Assembly (NCBI GenBank): GCA_014193115.1
Contig: BJHQ01000012.1
Span: 22,803 to 86,802, forward strand
Direction: 5' to 3'
DNA: 64,000 bases
From: Planctomycetota bacterium
GTDB taxonomy: Bacteria; Planctomycetota; UBA11346
Positions 24,546 to 35,000 of the stretch are shown in pieces. The translations under genes were made by a program, and so were the position numbers. Numbering within the stretch: the first letter of the stretch is position 1; the number at the start of each line of letters is the position of its first letter. The notes under the pieces were generated by a model that ran no database searches, was not told where the DNA came from, and saw nothing but the letters and a program-made list of their open reading frames with translations.

Positions 24546-25364
24546 ATGGCCGGACCGCTGTGGCGCCTCCATTCTTTTGAGAGCCACCAGATCTCACTGG
24601 GGCGACCCGGACGACGCGGCGATTTCATCCGTGAACCTGCCGAAGAGGACTCGGTGGTCTTCCAGCTGACCCTGGGCGGAGCGCTCCACGCCACCTGGCA
24701 CCAGCATGGGACGGTGCGTGATCTCGATGTCACCGCCGGATCCGTGCTGCTCTTCGGCGGTCCGGAGGAAGGCACCCGCTATGTGCCGATCGGCGTGACC
24801 TATCACGGTTTCTGGATGCGCCTGGAAGGAGCCGGCCTGCGCGCCCACTGGGCCAGGCTGCGGTCGAGCTTCGGCACCGTGGTGGCGGTCGCGGTCGAAG
24901 GCAGCGTCATGGAGGTCGCCCGCCGGCTGATTGAGGTCCACGAGGCCCGGGTCGATCCGCTCAGCGAGGCTGCCGCAGTCCATGCCTTCGTCATCGCCTT
25001 ATGGCACGAATTGGGCCGGAATATCGCGACGACTTTGTCTCCGGCCGAGCGCGGGGTCGATGCCATCCTGGCAGCTCCGCATCGTCCCTGGTCGCTGAAG
25101 GTGGTGGCCCGGGAGATGGGCTGCACCCGCGAGCACCTGGCGCGGTGCTTCCGCGATCGGGTCGGCGAACCGCCGGCGACCTGGCTGCGTCAGCGCCGGC
25201 TGGAACGGGCCCGGGATCTGCTGTCGTCCACCGATCTTCCGGTCGCCGCCGTGGTTCGCGCCGCCGGCCTGTCGTCGGTCGATACCCTCGCCCGCCTGGT
25301 CCGTTCAGCCCATGGCTGCTCTCCCGGCGAGCTGCGCCACCGATCAGGCGGTCGCCGGCGCTGA
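24546..25364 (+). CDS. AraC family transcriptional regulator (2)
   Basis: 272 aa. N-terminal cupin-like sensor (LTLGGALHATWHQHG, VTAGSVLLFGGPEEGTRYVP), then the double HTH (SLKVVAREMGCTREHLARCFRDRVGEPPATW ... LPVAAVVRAAGLSSVDTLARLVRSAHGCSP). AGGA lies 9 bp before the ATG. Divergent from the PhyH-epimerase pair, the likely target. The second HTH lacks the usual YF of GF.d.sYF, reading LSSVDTLARL. Confidence 0.9.
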   Translation: MAGPLWRLHSFESHQISLGRPGRRGDFIREPAEEDSVVFQLTLGGALHATWHQHGTVRDLDVTAGSVLLFGGPEEGTRYVPIGVTYHGFWMRLEGAGLRAHWARLRSSFGTVVAVAVEGSVMEVARRLIEVHEARVDPLSEAAAVHAFVIALWHELGRNIATTLSPAERGVDAILAAPHRPWSLKVVAREMGCTREHLARCFRDRVGEPPATWLRQRRLERARDLLSSTDLPVAAVVRAAGLSSVDTLARLVRSAHGCSPGELRHRSGGRRR

Positions 25365-25384
25365 GGGCGGCCTGGCGCAGAGGT

Positions 25385-26494
25385 TCAGGTCGCGGCTTTG
25401 GCGGCCTGTGCCGCCTCGGACTTCGCCTCCGCGGCGGCTCGTGCCGCATCCGCGCTGCGCTGTTCCGCCTGACGCCGGCGGATCAGGCCGAGTTCATGGG
25501 CGGTGCCGCGCATCGGCGCGCCATAGCGCGCGGCGTCGAGCATGTGCTGGGAGACCCGCGAGGCGATGACCGAATCCCGGGCCTTGGGATAGCCGGTGTC
25601 CTGGCCGGTGAGGATCGCCTGGGCGACGCGATCGACCATGACATCGAGCTTCTTTCCACCATACGGGCCGGTCTGGTCCACGGTTTTGCTGACGCCGCGC
25701 AGGTGCACATCAACCAGGTTGAAGTCGTGGGAATACCACGCCACGCCGCGGGTGCCGATGGCCTCCAGGCCGCAGCTGATCGAGGTTTTTTCCGCGAGGT
25801 GGCCGTGGATGAAGCCTTGGGTGATGTCGAAGACCACGCCATTGGCGAAGGTGCCGTGGGCGTTGATCCACCACGGCACGGCGTGATCCCACAGGCACAC
25901 GCCCTGGGCATGCCAGGAGGCGTATTCGGCTCCGGCGTACCAGCGGGCGACATCGACATAATGCATGCCGCAATCGTGGAATGGCGGGCCTTCCGGCTCG
26001 TGGCCGCCACCAGGCAGCATCCCGGGGGTCTGGTGGCGGACGCGGACCACCGCCAGGTCGCCGATCTCGCCACTGGCGATAAAGTCGAGGATCAGCCGAT
26101 GGTACCAGGCATTGCGGTTGAAGATGTTCACCGCCACGACCAAGCCGCTGGCTTCGATGGCACCGAGCAGGGACTCCTCTTCGGCCACGGTCGCCGCCAG
26201 AGGTTTTTCAGCGATGACGTGCTTGCCGGCCGCCAACGCGGCCCGAACCAGGGCGGGGCGCGCATCGGCCAGGGTGGCGAGCACGACGACCGAGATGGCC
26301 GGATCGGCGAAGATCGCTGCCGAATCCCGCACCTGCCGGGCCTGCGGGGCGATCTCGCCGGCTCTGGCCAAGGCCGCAGAACTTCGATCGCAAACCGCGC
26401 TCAGGTGCAGTTTCGGCTCTGCCAGGACGGCTTTGATGAAGCCGCAGCCCATGCCGCCGCAGCCGATGACCGCGGTATTGAGAGGGAGGTTCAT
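25385..26494 (-). CDS. Gfo/Idh/MocA family oxidoreductase (2)
   Basis: 369 aa from MNLPLNTAVIGCGGMGCGFIKAVL, with GGAG 7 bp upstream; the ORF to 26785 invades the divergent regulator and is rejected. Rossmann GCGGMG, AALAAGKHVIAEKPLAATV with the family EKP motif, then the C-terminal alpha/beta domain (GPPFHDCGMHYVDVARWYAG), where DCGxHYxD is the usual D..H active-site-type motif. NAD(P)-dependent sugar/inositol-type oxidoreductase; substrate unknown. Ends in an Ala-rich charged tail (AADAARAAAEAKSEAAQAAKAAT). Confidence 0.92.
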   Translation of the reverse strand: MNLPLNTAVIGCGGMGCGFIKAVLAEPKLHLSAVCDRSSAALARAGEIAPQARQVRDSAAIFADPAISVVVLATLADARPALVRAALAAGKHVIAEKPLAATVAEEESLLGAIEASGLVVAVNIFNRNAWYHRLILDFIASGEIGDLAVVRVRHQTPGMLPGGGHEPEGPPFHDCGMHYVDVARWYAGAEYASWHAQGVCLWDHAVPWWINAHGTFANGVVFDITQGFIHGHLAEKTSISCGLEAIGTRGVAWYSHDFNLVDVHLRGVSKTVDQTGPYGGKKLDVMVDRVAQAILTGQDTGYPKARDSVIASRVSQHMLDAARYGAPMRGTAHELGLIRRRQAEQRSADAARAAAEAKSEAAQAAKAAT

Positions 26495-26591
26495 GGAGGT
26501 CTCCGATGCAGACGTTTCCGTTGTGGTCGTCTGCTGATATGGATGATACGCAGGTTGAAATCGCATTGGCAATGGGAAGATTCCCGCAGAT

Positions 26592-27521
26592 ATGGATTTT
26601 TCCGATCTTCCGGCCGATCCGTCCCAGCTCCGCCGCGCGGTGCTCAAGGAGATCGTCGGCCTGGCCGGGCTGGTGATGGCGGATCCCCAGCGCTGGCACC
26701 TGCCGGGCCCACCGGCCCGCGGTCCGCTGCCGGTGGGCCATCTCCATCCGGTTCCCGAGTTGTTCGTCCAGTTCGCCGGAGCCACGACCCTGGTCGCGCC
26801 GGGCGGAGCGCTGCCACTGGCAGCGGGCCAGGTGCTGGTGGTGCCGCCGCGGTTGGTCCATCAGGAATTCCCCGCTGCCAGTTTCGCCAACCTCATCGTC
26901 AAATGCGATGAACACCGATGCCGATACCACCTGCGCTACCGCCGCAGCGGAGGCGAGCCCTGCATCACCGTCAGCGATGAGTTGCACGTCCCCGAGGTGG
27001 CGGCTCTGGGCGGGCATCTCGACCAGGCCTGCCATTGGCGTGGAAACAGCGATGCGTCGGTACCAGGCCAGGAGTCTTGCAAGCAGGCGATCGGGGCTCT
27101 GCTCGGCGTCGCCCTGCTCGATCTGGCGACGGCCTGCGGCCGGGCGCTTGCCGGCAGCGATCCGGAGCAGGCCGATGATCCCGTCGCCCGCTGCCGCGCG
27201 ATCGTCTCTGCCCATGCCGGCGACCCGGATCTGTCGCCGAGCGGCATCGCCAAGCATTGTGGCTGCACCACCGATCACCTGACCCGTCAGATGCGTGCGG
27301 CGGAAGGGCTGGGCCTGGCAGCCTATCTACGTCGAGAACGGCTGCGTCTGGCGGCCCGGCTGCTCGGTCGACCGGGCTGGTCAGTGGCCGAAGCCGCCCG
27401 CGCCGCGGGATTCCGCGATCCAGGGTATTTCAGCCGGTGCTGGCGGCTCGCTCACGGCAAGCCGCCAGGCGCAATGGGCGAGATGCAGGCTGCCACTCGA
27501 TCCACCGCCGTGAAACGGTAG
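26592..27521 (+). CDS. AraC family transcriptional regulator (3)
   Basis: 309 aa. N-terminal sensor with cupin-like strands (LFVQFAGATTLVAPGGALPLAAGQVLVVPP), central Cys-containing helical part, C-terminal HTHs (LSPSGIAKHCGCTTDHLTRQMRAAEGLGLAAYLRRERLRLAARLL ... SVAEAARAAGFRDPGYFSRCWRLAHGKPPG). Divergent from Gfo/Idh gene 2 across 97 bp. The repeated word GATATGGAT occurs at 26536 and over the start codon at 26589. Confidence 0.9.
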   Translation: MDFSDLPADPSQLRRAVLKEIVGLAGLVMADPQRWHLPGPPARGPLPVGHLHPVPELFVQFAGATTLVAPGGALPLAAGQVLVVPPRLVHQEFPAASFANLIVKCDEHRCRYHLRYRRSGGEPCITVSDELHVPEVAALGGHLDQACHWRGNSDASVPGQESCKQAIGALLGVALLDLATACGRALAGSDPEQADDPVARCRAIVSAHAGDPDLSPSGIAKHCGCTTDHLTRQMRAAEGLGLAAYLRRERLRLAARLLGRPGWSVAEAARAAGFRDPGYFSRCWRLAHGKPPGAMGEMQAATRSTAVKR

Positions 27522-27554
27522 TGGAAACAGATCACCGCCAAGATTGATGGCCGT

Positions 27555-27842
27555 TCAGGGTTTCGGTGACGGTTGGCTGGCGATCAGGACATCATCGGCA
27601 AAGACCGTCCAGGTCGCCTTTCCATGCGCTTCCGTATAGGCGACCTGAAGAAATTTCGCCTCAGGCGGGAGCGTGATGGAAACCCCGTCTATCTTCAAGA
27701 GACGATCTTTGAGCTGAACCGGGCCGGATCCAATCGAGCTCTGCTCGATGGTGGTTGCGATGCGGATCGACCGCGTCTCTGATCCGCACGAGACTGCCGC
27801 CGCAACCACCATCAAGCCCGCCAGGATCCTTTGGATCCTCAT
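27555..27842 (-). CDS. Small hypothetical lipoprotein
   Basis: 95 aa. MRIQRILAGLMVVAAAVSCGSE is a lipoprotein signal with lipobox AVSC-G. The 75-residue mature part is beta-rich (SIGSGPVQLKDRLLKIDGVSITLPPEAKFLQVAYTE). It starts 5 bp after the isocitrate dehydrogenase stop and is probably co-transcribed, though no functional link is apparent. No family recognised. Confidence 0.7.
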   Translation of the reverse strand: MRIQRILAGLMVVAAAVSCGSETRSIRIATTIEQSSIGSGPVQLKDRLLKIDGVSITLPPEAKFLQVAYTEAHGKATWTVFADDVLIASQPSPKP

Positions 27843-27847
27843 GCCGG

Positions 27848-29140
27848 TCAGCCCATGTGCTTGATCATCGCATCAGCGAACGCTGAGCATTTGACCTCAG
27901 TGGCGCCGGGCATCTGGCGGGCGAAGTCATAGGTCACGGTCTTGGCTGCGACGGCGCCGTTCAGGCCCTTGATGATCAGGTCGGCGGCTTCGTTCCAGCC
28001 CAGGTGGCGGAACATCATCTCGCCGGACAGGATCACCGACGACGGATTGACCACGTCTTTGCCAGCGTATTTCGGGGCGGTGCCGTGGGTCGCCTCGAAG
28101 ATCGCGCGGCCGGTCTGGTAATTGATGTTGGCACCGGGGGCGATGCCGATGCCACCGACCTGGGCGGCGAGGGCGTCGCTGATGTAGTCGCCGTTGAGGT
28201 TCAAGGTGGCGATGACGCTGTATTCGGAGGGGCGGAGCAGGATCTGCTGGAGCATCGCGTCGGCGATGACGTCCTTGATGATGATCTTGCGCCCGGTCTT
28301 GGGATTCTTCAGTTCCAGCCACGGTCCTTTGTCGATCACCGTCGCGCCGTATTTGTTCTGGATATAGGCATAGGCCCACTTCATGAAGCCACCTTCGGTG
28401 AACTTCATGATGTTGCCCTTGTGGACGATGGTCAGGTTGGGCTTGTCCTGATTGATGGTGTATTGGATGGCGGCCTCGACCAGGCGTTCGGTGCCTTCGC
28501 GGCTGACCGGCTTGATGCCAAAGCTGGCGGTGTCGGGGAAACGCACCTTCTTCAGTCCGCCCAGTTCCTTGAGCAGCGCCTTGATCTTCTCAGCCTCAGG
28601 GGTGCCCGCTTCGTATTCGATGCCGGCATAGATATCTTCGGTGTTTTCCCGGAAGATGATCATGTCGACCTTCTCGGGTTCCTTCACCGGGCTGGGCACT
28701 CCGGTGAAATACTGCACCGGGCGGACGCAGGCGTACAAATCCAGCATCTGGCGCAGGGCGACGTTGATCGAGCGGATGCCGCCGCCCACCGGCGTGGTCA
28801 TCGGGCCCTTGATGGCGATGATGTAGTCGCGCACGGCGTCGAGGGTCGCCTGGGGCAACCACCATTCCGGCTGGTTGTTCGGGCTGGTCGGATCGCCGCC
28901 GTTCAGCTTCACCGATTTCTCGCCGGCGAAGAGCTCCATCCAGGCGATCTGGCGCTGACCGCCATAGGCCTTGGCCACCGCCGCGTCGAACACCCGCACG
29001 CTTGCCCGCCAGATGTCCGGCCCGGTGCCGTCGCCTTCGATGAAGCCGATGATCGGACGGTTGGGCACCACCAGACGCTGGCCGTCGAGGGTGATCGGCT
29101 GGCCATGGGCGGGGACGACGGGAGCGGTCGGGCTGGGCAT
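27848..29140 (-). CDS. icd: Isocitrate dehydrogenase, NADP-dependent
   Basis: 430 aa from [20 protein letters not shown], aligning with the start of E. coli-type Icd; the 42 extra codons to 29266 are rejected. It converts isocitrate to 2-oxoglutarate and CO2 in the TCA cycle. Visible: [27 protein letters not shown] (substrate loop containing the Ser that AceK phosphorylates in E. coli), [51 protein letters not shown] and TYDFAR. The Lys-Tyr and Tyr...Arg residues are the NADP-specificity set. Near-complete motif agreement. Confidence 0.97.
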   Translation of the reverse strand: MPSPTAPVVPAHGQPITLDGQRLVVPNRPIIGFIEGDGTGPDIWRASVRVFDAAVAKAYGGQRQIAWMELFAGEKSVKLNGGDPTSPNNQPEWWLPQATLDAVRDYIIAIKGPMTTPVGGGIRSINVALRQMLDLYACVRPVQYFTGVPSPVKEPEKVDMIIFRENTEDIYAGIEYEAGTPEAEKIKALLKELGGLKKVRFPDTASFGIKPVSREGTERLVEAAIQYTINQDKPNLTIVHKGNIMKFTEGGFMKWAYAYIQNKYGATVIDKGPWLELKNPKTGRKIIIKDVIADAMLQQILLRPSEYSVIATLNLNGDYISDALAAQVGGIGIAPGANINYQTGRAIFEATHGTAPKYAGKDVVNPSSVILSGEMMFRHLGWNEAADLIIKGLNGAVAAKTVTYDFARQMPGATEVKCSAFADAMIKHMG

Positions 29141-29444
29141 GGGAGAGGTGTTCGTGGGTGGAAGCGATGCCGCAGAGGCCTGCGGTCGAGGCAGCGCGGG
29201 GGCCGGTCGGCGTCCGCAGGGAAGGGCGCAGGATGGTGCGCAGCGTCGCACCCGCAACCACGGCACCCATGCTCAGCCGCTCGACAGGCCGCGCATGACG
29301 ACCAGATGACATGCGATCGGCTTCCTGCGCTGTGCGAATCGAGTCAGCCTACGCCACGCCTGGGCCGTTGCGCAGGCTCAGCCATCCAGGTCGTTGACGG
29401 TCGCGGGCATCGCCCGACTCTGAAACGATCGTTTGAGGACCGCC
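29141..29444. other. Divergent intergenic region, icd / efflux operon
   Basis: 304 bp holding both promoters. TTGACG at about 29396 upstream of the TolC gene could be a -35 but no good -10 follows at normal spacing. GAGG lies about 7 bp before the TolC ATG. No ORF in it is convincing. Confidence 0.5.
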
Positions 29445-30872
29445 ATGCCCAGAGCCCTTCCCGGATTCCTGCTGCTCAGTGCGCTGGCCATGGCGGCCGA
29501 ACAACCGCCAGCGCTCGCGCCTGCTCCAGCGCCAGCGCCGCAGCCGTCTGCTGCCGTGTCCCTGGCCGAGGCCATCGCCTGGGCTGACGCGGCCAATGAA
29601 GGGCCAGCGATCGCTGCGACCCAGGTGGCTCGGGCATTGGCGGTGCAGCGCCAGGCCCGGTCCTTGCTGCTGCCCAGCGCGACTGCGACCGCTGGCTATG
29701 GAACCCTCAGCAACCAGGACGATTGGTGGGGCGGCCGGTCCGACGAGACCTTGAGCGGCTCATTGGCGTTGACCTGGTACCTGTACAACGGCCAGGCGCT
29801 GCCCGGGTTGCGCCAGACCGAACGGCAGACCGAAGCCGCCCGGCTCAGCGCCTGGGAGGTCCGCCGTGCGCTGGCCTTCACCGTCACCGATGGATTCCTG
29901 GATGTGCATGCTGCCGAGCAGTCGGTGGCGGCGGCCGAACGCCGCCGGGCCACGGCGGCCCAGTCCTTGACCGATGCCAAAGCCCGGCTGAACGCTGGGC
30001 TGGCAGCCCGCGGCGAGGTCGCCCGGGTCGAGGTCGAAGACGCCAGCGCCGATCTCGCGCTGACCACCGCGCGGCGCTCGTTGGCCACCGCCCGGTTGAT
30101 CCTGGCCGACGTGATCGTCCGCGACGTACCCGCCGCCCTGGGCGATGCCATCGACCTGGAGGCCCTGGTGGCGGCGAAGGTGACCTTCCAGGCGATTCCC
30201 CTGCGAGCCCAGGGCGAGACCGTCGACGTGTTCGATCCAGCGCCGCCGGTGAGCCTGGATTCGGTGTCCAATCCAGCAGTGCAGAGCCGACTGGTGCGGA
30301 CCGCGAGCAGCCTGCGCCCCGACCTGCGCGCCTTGCGGGAAAATCTGGCGGCGACCCAGCAGGCCGTGGCCCAGAACCGCAACCAGTACCTGCCCGACCT
30401 GACCGCCAACGCCAGCTATTCCGATCGCGACAGCAATGCGCCGCGATCCCCCGAGAACAGCCCTGAATGGCGGGCCTCGTTGAATTTATCCTGGAATATC
30501 TTCGATGGCGGCCGGCGCGAGGCCCAGATCGATGCCGCCCTGGCCAGCCGCAGCGAACTGGCGCTGCGGGTCATGCAGGCCGAGCGCCGCGTGGTCCGCG
30601 ACCTGGCGCTGGCGGCGCAGGATCTGGTCTCTGGACGGGCGGCGGTCCGCCAGGCCGAGGTCCAGGTCAAGGCGGCGCGGATCAACGCCGAGGACGTGAA
30701 TCAACGCGCTAAACAGGGCCTGGCCACCGCGCTGGAAGTCGCCGACGCCAATGTCGCAGCATTCGAGGCCGACTCCGAATTGGTGCGCCGCCGGCTGGCC
30801 CTGGCCCAGTCGTGGTTCGCCTTGCGCAAGGTCATCGGGCTGTGGCCGCTCGATTCGGTGCCGACCCGATGA
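29445..30872 (+). CDS. TolC family outer-membrane efflux protein
   Basis: 475 aa from MPRALPGFLLLSALAMAA (signal peptide), followed by an Ala-Pro spacer and two outer-membrane efflux (OEP) repeats: VSLAEAIAWADAANEGPAI, VTDGFLDVHAAEQSVAAAERR, and in the second half LRALRENLAATQQAVAQNRNQYLPDLT, NLSWNIFDGGRREAQIDAA. The long helices form the periplasmic tunnel. First gene of the TolC-MFP-RND operon, overlapping the next start by ATGA. Part of a tripartite pump across both membranes. Confidence 0.93.
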   Translation: MPRALPGFLLLSALAMAAEQPPALAPAPAPAPQPSAAVSLAEAIAWADAANEGPAIAATQVARALAVQRQARSLLLPSATATAGYGTLSNQDDWWGGRSDETLSGSLALTWYLYNGQALPGLRQTERQTEAARLSAWEVRRALAFTVTDGFLDVHAAEQSVAAAERRRATAAQSLTDAKARLNAGLAARGEVARVEVEDASADLALTTARRSLATARLILADVIVRDVPAALGDAIDLEALVAAKVTFQAIPLRAQGETVDVFDPAPPVSLDSVSNPAVQSRLVRTASSLRPDLRALRENLAATQQAVAQNRNQYLPDLTANASYSDRDSNAPRSPENSPEWRASLNLSWNIFDGGRREAQIDAALASRSELALRVMQAERRVVRDLALAAQDLVSGRAAVRQAEVQVKAARINAEDVNQRAKQGLATALEVADANVAAFEADSELVRRRLALAQSWFALRKVIGLWPLDSVPTR

Positions 30873-32092
30873 GCGATAATGGTGAGCAGGAGGCGTCCCG
30901 CCCGGTGCCCGTCCTGTGGGCTTCGCCGCGCCTGTGGAGCGGGTTGGCCGTCGGACTCCTGATCGGGTTGGCGGTCGGCGCCGGTGGAGCGGGGGCGCTG
31001 CTCCGTCCCAAGTCCCCTGCGCCAGTCGATCCGTCGGTCCAAACCACCAAGAAAACCAAATTTCCCGTGGAGATCGGCGCGACCATCGCCGCCCCCGTGG
31101 AGCGCTCCTTGACCGCGACCGGCGCGATCGAGGCCTTCGAGACGGTGCGGGTGGCGGCCCGGGTCGCGGGCATCGTCGAGACCGTGCTGGTGGCCGAGGG
31201 CGACGCGGTGAGCGCCGGCCAGCCGTTGGTGGCCCTCGATGCTGCCCGGTTCCGTCTGGCCGTGGCCGGCGCCGAAGCGGCGCTGGCGGCGGCGCAGTCG
31301 CGGCTGAGCGAAGCCGACCAGCAATGGCGGCGCCGGTTGGCCGCGGAAAAAGCCCAGGTCGGAACGGTGCCGGCCGGCGAGCTGGATCAGTTGGCTGCCC
31401 GGGTCGATCAGGCCAGGGCCGACCTGGCGTCGAGCACCGTCAATCGCGACCGTGCGGCCCTCGACCTGAAGGAATCCATCATCACCGCGCCGTTTCCCGG
31501 CATCGTGCAAAGCCGCGACATCCAGACCGGCAGCGCTCTGCTGGTCGGCCAGGCGGTGGCGACGCTGATCCAGCGCGACCCGCTCCAGGTGCGGTTCGCC
31601 CTGCCGGTGGCGGATGCGGCGATCCTGCGCATCGGCCAGGCGATCGAGGTCGTCGTCGGCGGGGCTCAACCGGTGCCGGCCAGCGTCCGGTTGATCGCCG
31701 CCGCCGCCGACCGGGCCACCCGCCAGGTGACCGTGCTGGCCCGATTCGCGCCAGAGAACCACCCGGATGCCGGCCAAGCAGTGACGGCCCTGCGCCCGGG
31801 TTCCTTCGCCGCCATCCGCATCGTCCTGCCCGCCGGGCCGCCGGTCATCTCGATCCCCGACTTGGCGGTCCGCCCCAGCGAGCGCGGATTCCTGGTGTTT
31901 TCCATCGACGGTGACGGCGATAGCGCGGTCGCCCGGGAGCACCGGGTCGAGACCGGCGAGCGCACCACCGATGGCCGGGTGGTGATCCGCAGCGGATTGA
32001 CCCCTGGTCAGCGCATTGTCGTCCGCGGCGCCGAACCGCTGCGCGAGGGTTCGCCGGTCGAGATCCGGGACCAGCCGGCCCCCGCGCCGTGA
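30869..32092 (+). CDS. Efflux RND transporter periplasmic adaptor subunit
   Basis: 407 aa from MSDNGEQEASRPVPV with one N-terminal membrane anchor (SGLAVGLLIGLAVGAGGAGALL). HlyD/MFP features: GAIEAFETVRVAARVAGIVETVLVAEGDAVSAGQPLVALD (lipoyl-type half), a coiled-coil hairpin (about 150-220), TAPFPGIVQSRDIQTGSAL (second half), then beta-barrel and membrane-proximal domains ending GLTPGQRIVVRGAEPLREGSPVEI. It bridges the RND permease and TolC. Coupled to both neighbours by 4-bp overlaps (ATGA, GTGA). Confidence 0.95.
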   Translation: MSDNGEQEASRPVPVLWASPRLWSGLAVGLLIGLAVGAGGAGALLRPKSPAPVDPSVQTTKKTKFPVEIGATIAAPVERSLTATGAIEAFETVRVAARVAGIVETVLVAEGDAVSAGQPLVALDAARFRLAVAGAEAALAAAQSRLSEADQQWRRRLAAEKAQVGTVPAGELDQLAARVDQARADLASSTVNRDRAALDLKESIITAPFPGIVQSRDIQTGSALLVGQAVATLIQRDPLQVRFALPVADAAILRIGQAIEVVVGGAQPVPASVRLIAAAADRATRQVTVLARFAPENHPDAGQAVTALRPGSFAAIRIVLPAGPPVISIPDLAVRPSERGFLVFSIDGDGDSAVAREHRVETGERTTDGRVVIRSGLTPGQRIVVRGAEPLREGSPVEIRDQPAPAP

Positions 32093-35000
32093 ACCTCACC
32101 GCCGTCAGCATCCGCAAGCCGATCGCCGCCTGGATGGTGATGGCGATCACCGTGCTGCTGGGCTGCGTCTCCCTCGCCCGGATCGGCGTCGGATCGGTGC
32201 CCGATGTCGATCTGCCGCTGGTCAACATCAGCCTGGCATGGCCAGGCGCCGCAGCCGAAGTGGTCGAGCAGGATCTGGTCGAACCGGTCGAAGAGGCGCT
32301 CTCCGCGGTCGAAGGGATCAAGACGATCACCTCCCGGGCCCGGCTCGGTTCCGCCAACCTGACCCTCGAACTGCACCTCGGCCATGAGGTCGACGACGCC
32401 ATCCAGCAGGTCCAGACCCAGCTCGGCCTGGTCCGCAGCATCTTGCCCAAGGATGTTGAACCGGCGGTCATCACCAAGATCAACATCGACGAATTCCCTG
32501 TGGTGTGGATCAGCCTCTCGGGTCCGTACAGCCGGGCCAGGCTGGCCGACACGGTGCGTGATGTGGTCAAGGAACGCTTGCAGCGGGTGCCCGGAGTCGC
32601 CGACATCCAGTGGGGCGGCTATCTGGACCGCAATGTCCGGCTGTGGCTGGATCGCGACCGGCTCGACGAGCGAGGACTGACCGCCGCCGAGGTGGTGCGG
32701 CGGATCCAGGCCGAGCACGTCGAGCTGCCCGCCGGACTGATCGAAGGTCCGGCCAAGGAAATGGATGTGCGGGTGCTGGGCGAGGCTGGAAACCTGGACT
32801 CGATGCGCGCGTTGGCGGTGGGCGGCACCGCCGACCAGCCGGTACGCCTGGGCGACGTGGCGGTGGTCGAGAACGGCTTCGCCGACGAACGCACCCGGGC
32901 GAGGAACAGCGGCGATCCGGCCCAATCCCTCGGCGTGAAGAAGCAGCGCGGGTCGAACACCGTGCAGGTGGTGACGGCAGTCCGCAAAGCGCTCGGCGAA
33001 TTGCAGGCGGTCTTGCCCGAGGGCATGCGGCTGGAAGTCAATTACGACGACTCGATCTTCATCGCCGCGACTGTGCGCGATGTCGAGCACGAGCTGGCCT
33101 GGGCGGTGGCGCTGACCGCGATCGTGGTGTGGTTGTTCCTCGGATCGTGGCGGGCGATGCTCAACGTGCTGCTGGCGGTGCCGATGTCGCTGCTCGGCAC
33201 CATCGCCGCGATCTATGTCCTGGGCTACACCCTCAACACGTTCACCCTGCTCGCCCTGGCCCTGGTGGTCGGCCTGGTGGTCGATGACGCGATCATGGTC
33301 CAGGAGAACATCTCGCGGTACACCGAGGCCGGGATGAAGACCCGGCGCGCGGCGCTGAAAGGCACGTTGGAGGTGACCTTTGCCGCCGCCGCCAGCACCT
33401 TGGCGGTGGTCGCGGTGTTCCTGCCCCTCGGCTTGGTGCCGGGAACCCTCGGCCAATACCTGGTGCAGTTCGGCGTCACGCTGTCGATCGCGGTGATGCT
33501 CAGCTATCTGGAGGCCGTGACCTTGGCGCCGGCCCGCTGCGCCCAGTTCCTGACCGTCGGGCGGCAGGACCGCGGCCTGGTCGGGCGATCAGCCGACCAG
33601 GTCTTCAACCGCCTGCGCCAAGCCTATAGCGCGGTGCTGCCGTGGACCTTGCGCCGTCCCCTGCTCGCGCTGCTCGGCGCGCTGGTGCTGTTCATCGGCG
33701 GACTGGCCCTGGTGGCGTTCCTGCCCAAGGAATTGATGCCCAAGCAGGACCGCGGCGCGATGTTCGTGCGGGTCGAGACCCAGGCCGGCGCCGGCATCGA
33801 GGAGACCGACCGGGCCATGCGCCGGGTCGAAGGTTGGCTCGCCGGCCAGCCCGAGGTCGAACGGTATTTTGCGGTGATCGGCGGTTTCGGCGGCACCGGC
33901 GTCAATACCGGCGTGGTCTTCGTCACCCTCAGCCAGAAGCACCAGCGCAGCGCCAGCCAGACTGAGGTCGAGCAGCGGGCCCGGGCCGCCTTCGGCCAGT
34001 GGCCGGGCATCACCGCCACGATCCAGGATCTCGGCAACCCCGGCAGCCGTGGCGAGATCGATTTCAGCCTCCGCGGCAGCGACTGGCCGGGCCTGGCCAA
34101 GGCCAACGAGCAGGTCATGCAGCGGATGCGCGACAGCGGACGGTTCGTCGATATCGATACCGATTACCAGCTTGGACGGCCCCAGGTGGCGGTGCTGCCC
34201 GATCGCGACCGGGCGCGGGATCTCGGCGTGTCCACCGCCGATCTCGCCAACACCCTGAACATCCTGCTGGGCGGCGCGAAGGTCGGGAAGTTCAGCCTGG
34301 ACGGCCGCCGGGTCGATGTGCGAGCCCGACTGCTGGCCAGCGATCGGGTGCGCCCCGAGGACCTCGCCCGGGTCAAGGTGCGCACCGCCAGCGGCGACCT
34401 GGTTCCGCTGTCCCAGGTCGTCACCACCGAGGAACGCCCCGTGCTCGATGTCATCACCCGCAAGGACCGCAGCCGGGCCATCGGCATCACCGCCAACCTC
34501 GCCCCTGGCCAGACCCAGGAGACCGCCCAAGCCTGGCTTGATCGCGAGGTGCGCGGCTCGCTGCCCGAGGGCATCCGCCTGGTCAAGCAAGGTGCCGCTG
34601 AGACGTATCAGGAGATTTTCACCGGCCTGCTGCTGGCCTTCGTCGCCGGACTGGTGATCGCGTGGATGATCCTGGCTGCCCAGTTCAACTCGATGATCCA
34701 GGCGGTGACCGTGCTCTCGATCCTGCCGCTGGCGATCGCCGGCGCGGCGGGCGGACTGCTCGCCGCCGGGATGTCGCTGAACTTCCTGAGCGTTCTCGGC
34801 ATCTTGCTGCTGATGGGCATCGTGAAAAAGAACTCGATCATGCTGGTGGATTTCGCCAATGCGTTTGCACGGGGAAGGGTTCACGCCCCGGAAGCGCCGA
34901 GCGCCAGCTCGGCCCGGGAAGCGCCGACCGCCAGCTCGGCCCGCGGTCCTGAGGACGTGATCGCTGACGGCGATACGCAACCGCAAGCAAACCAAAACCC

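Noticed and set aside
33589-34995. 468-aa minus-strand ORF
   Set aside because: Shadow of the RND permease gene.
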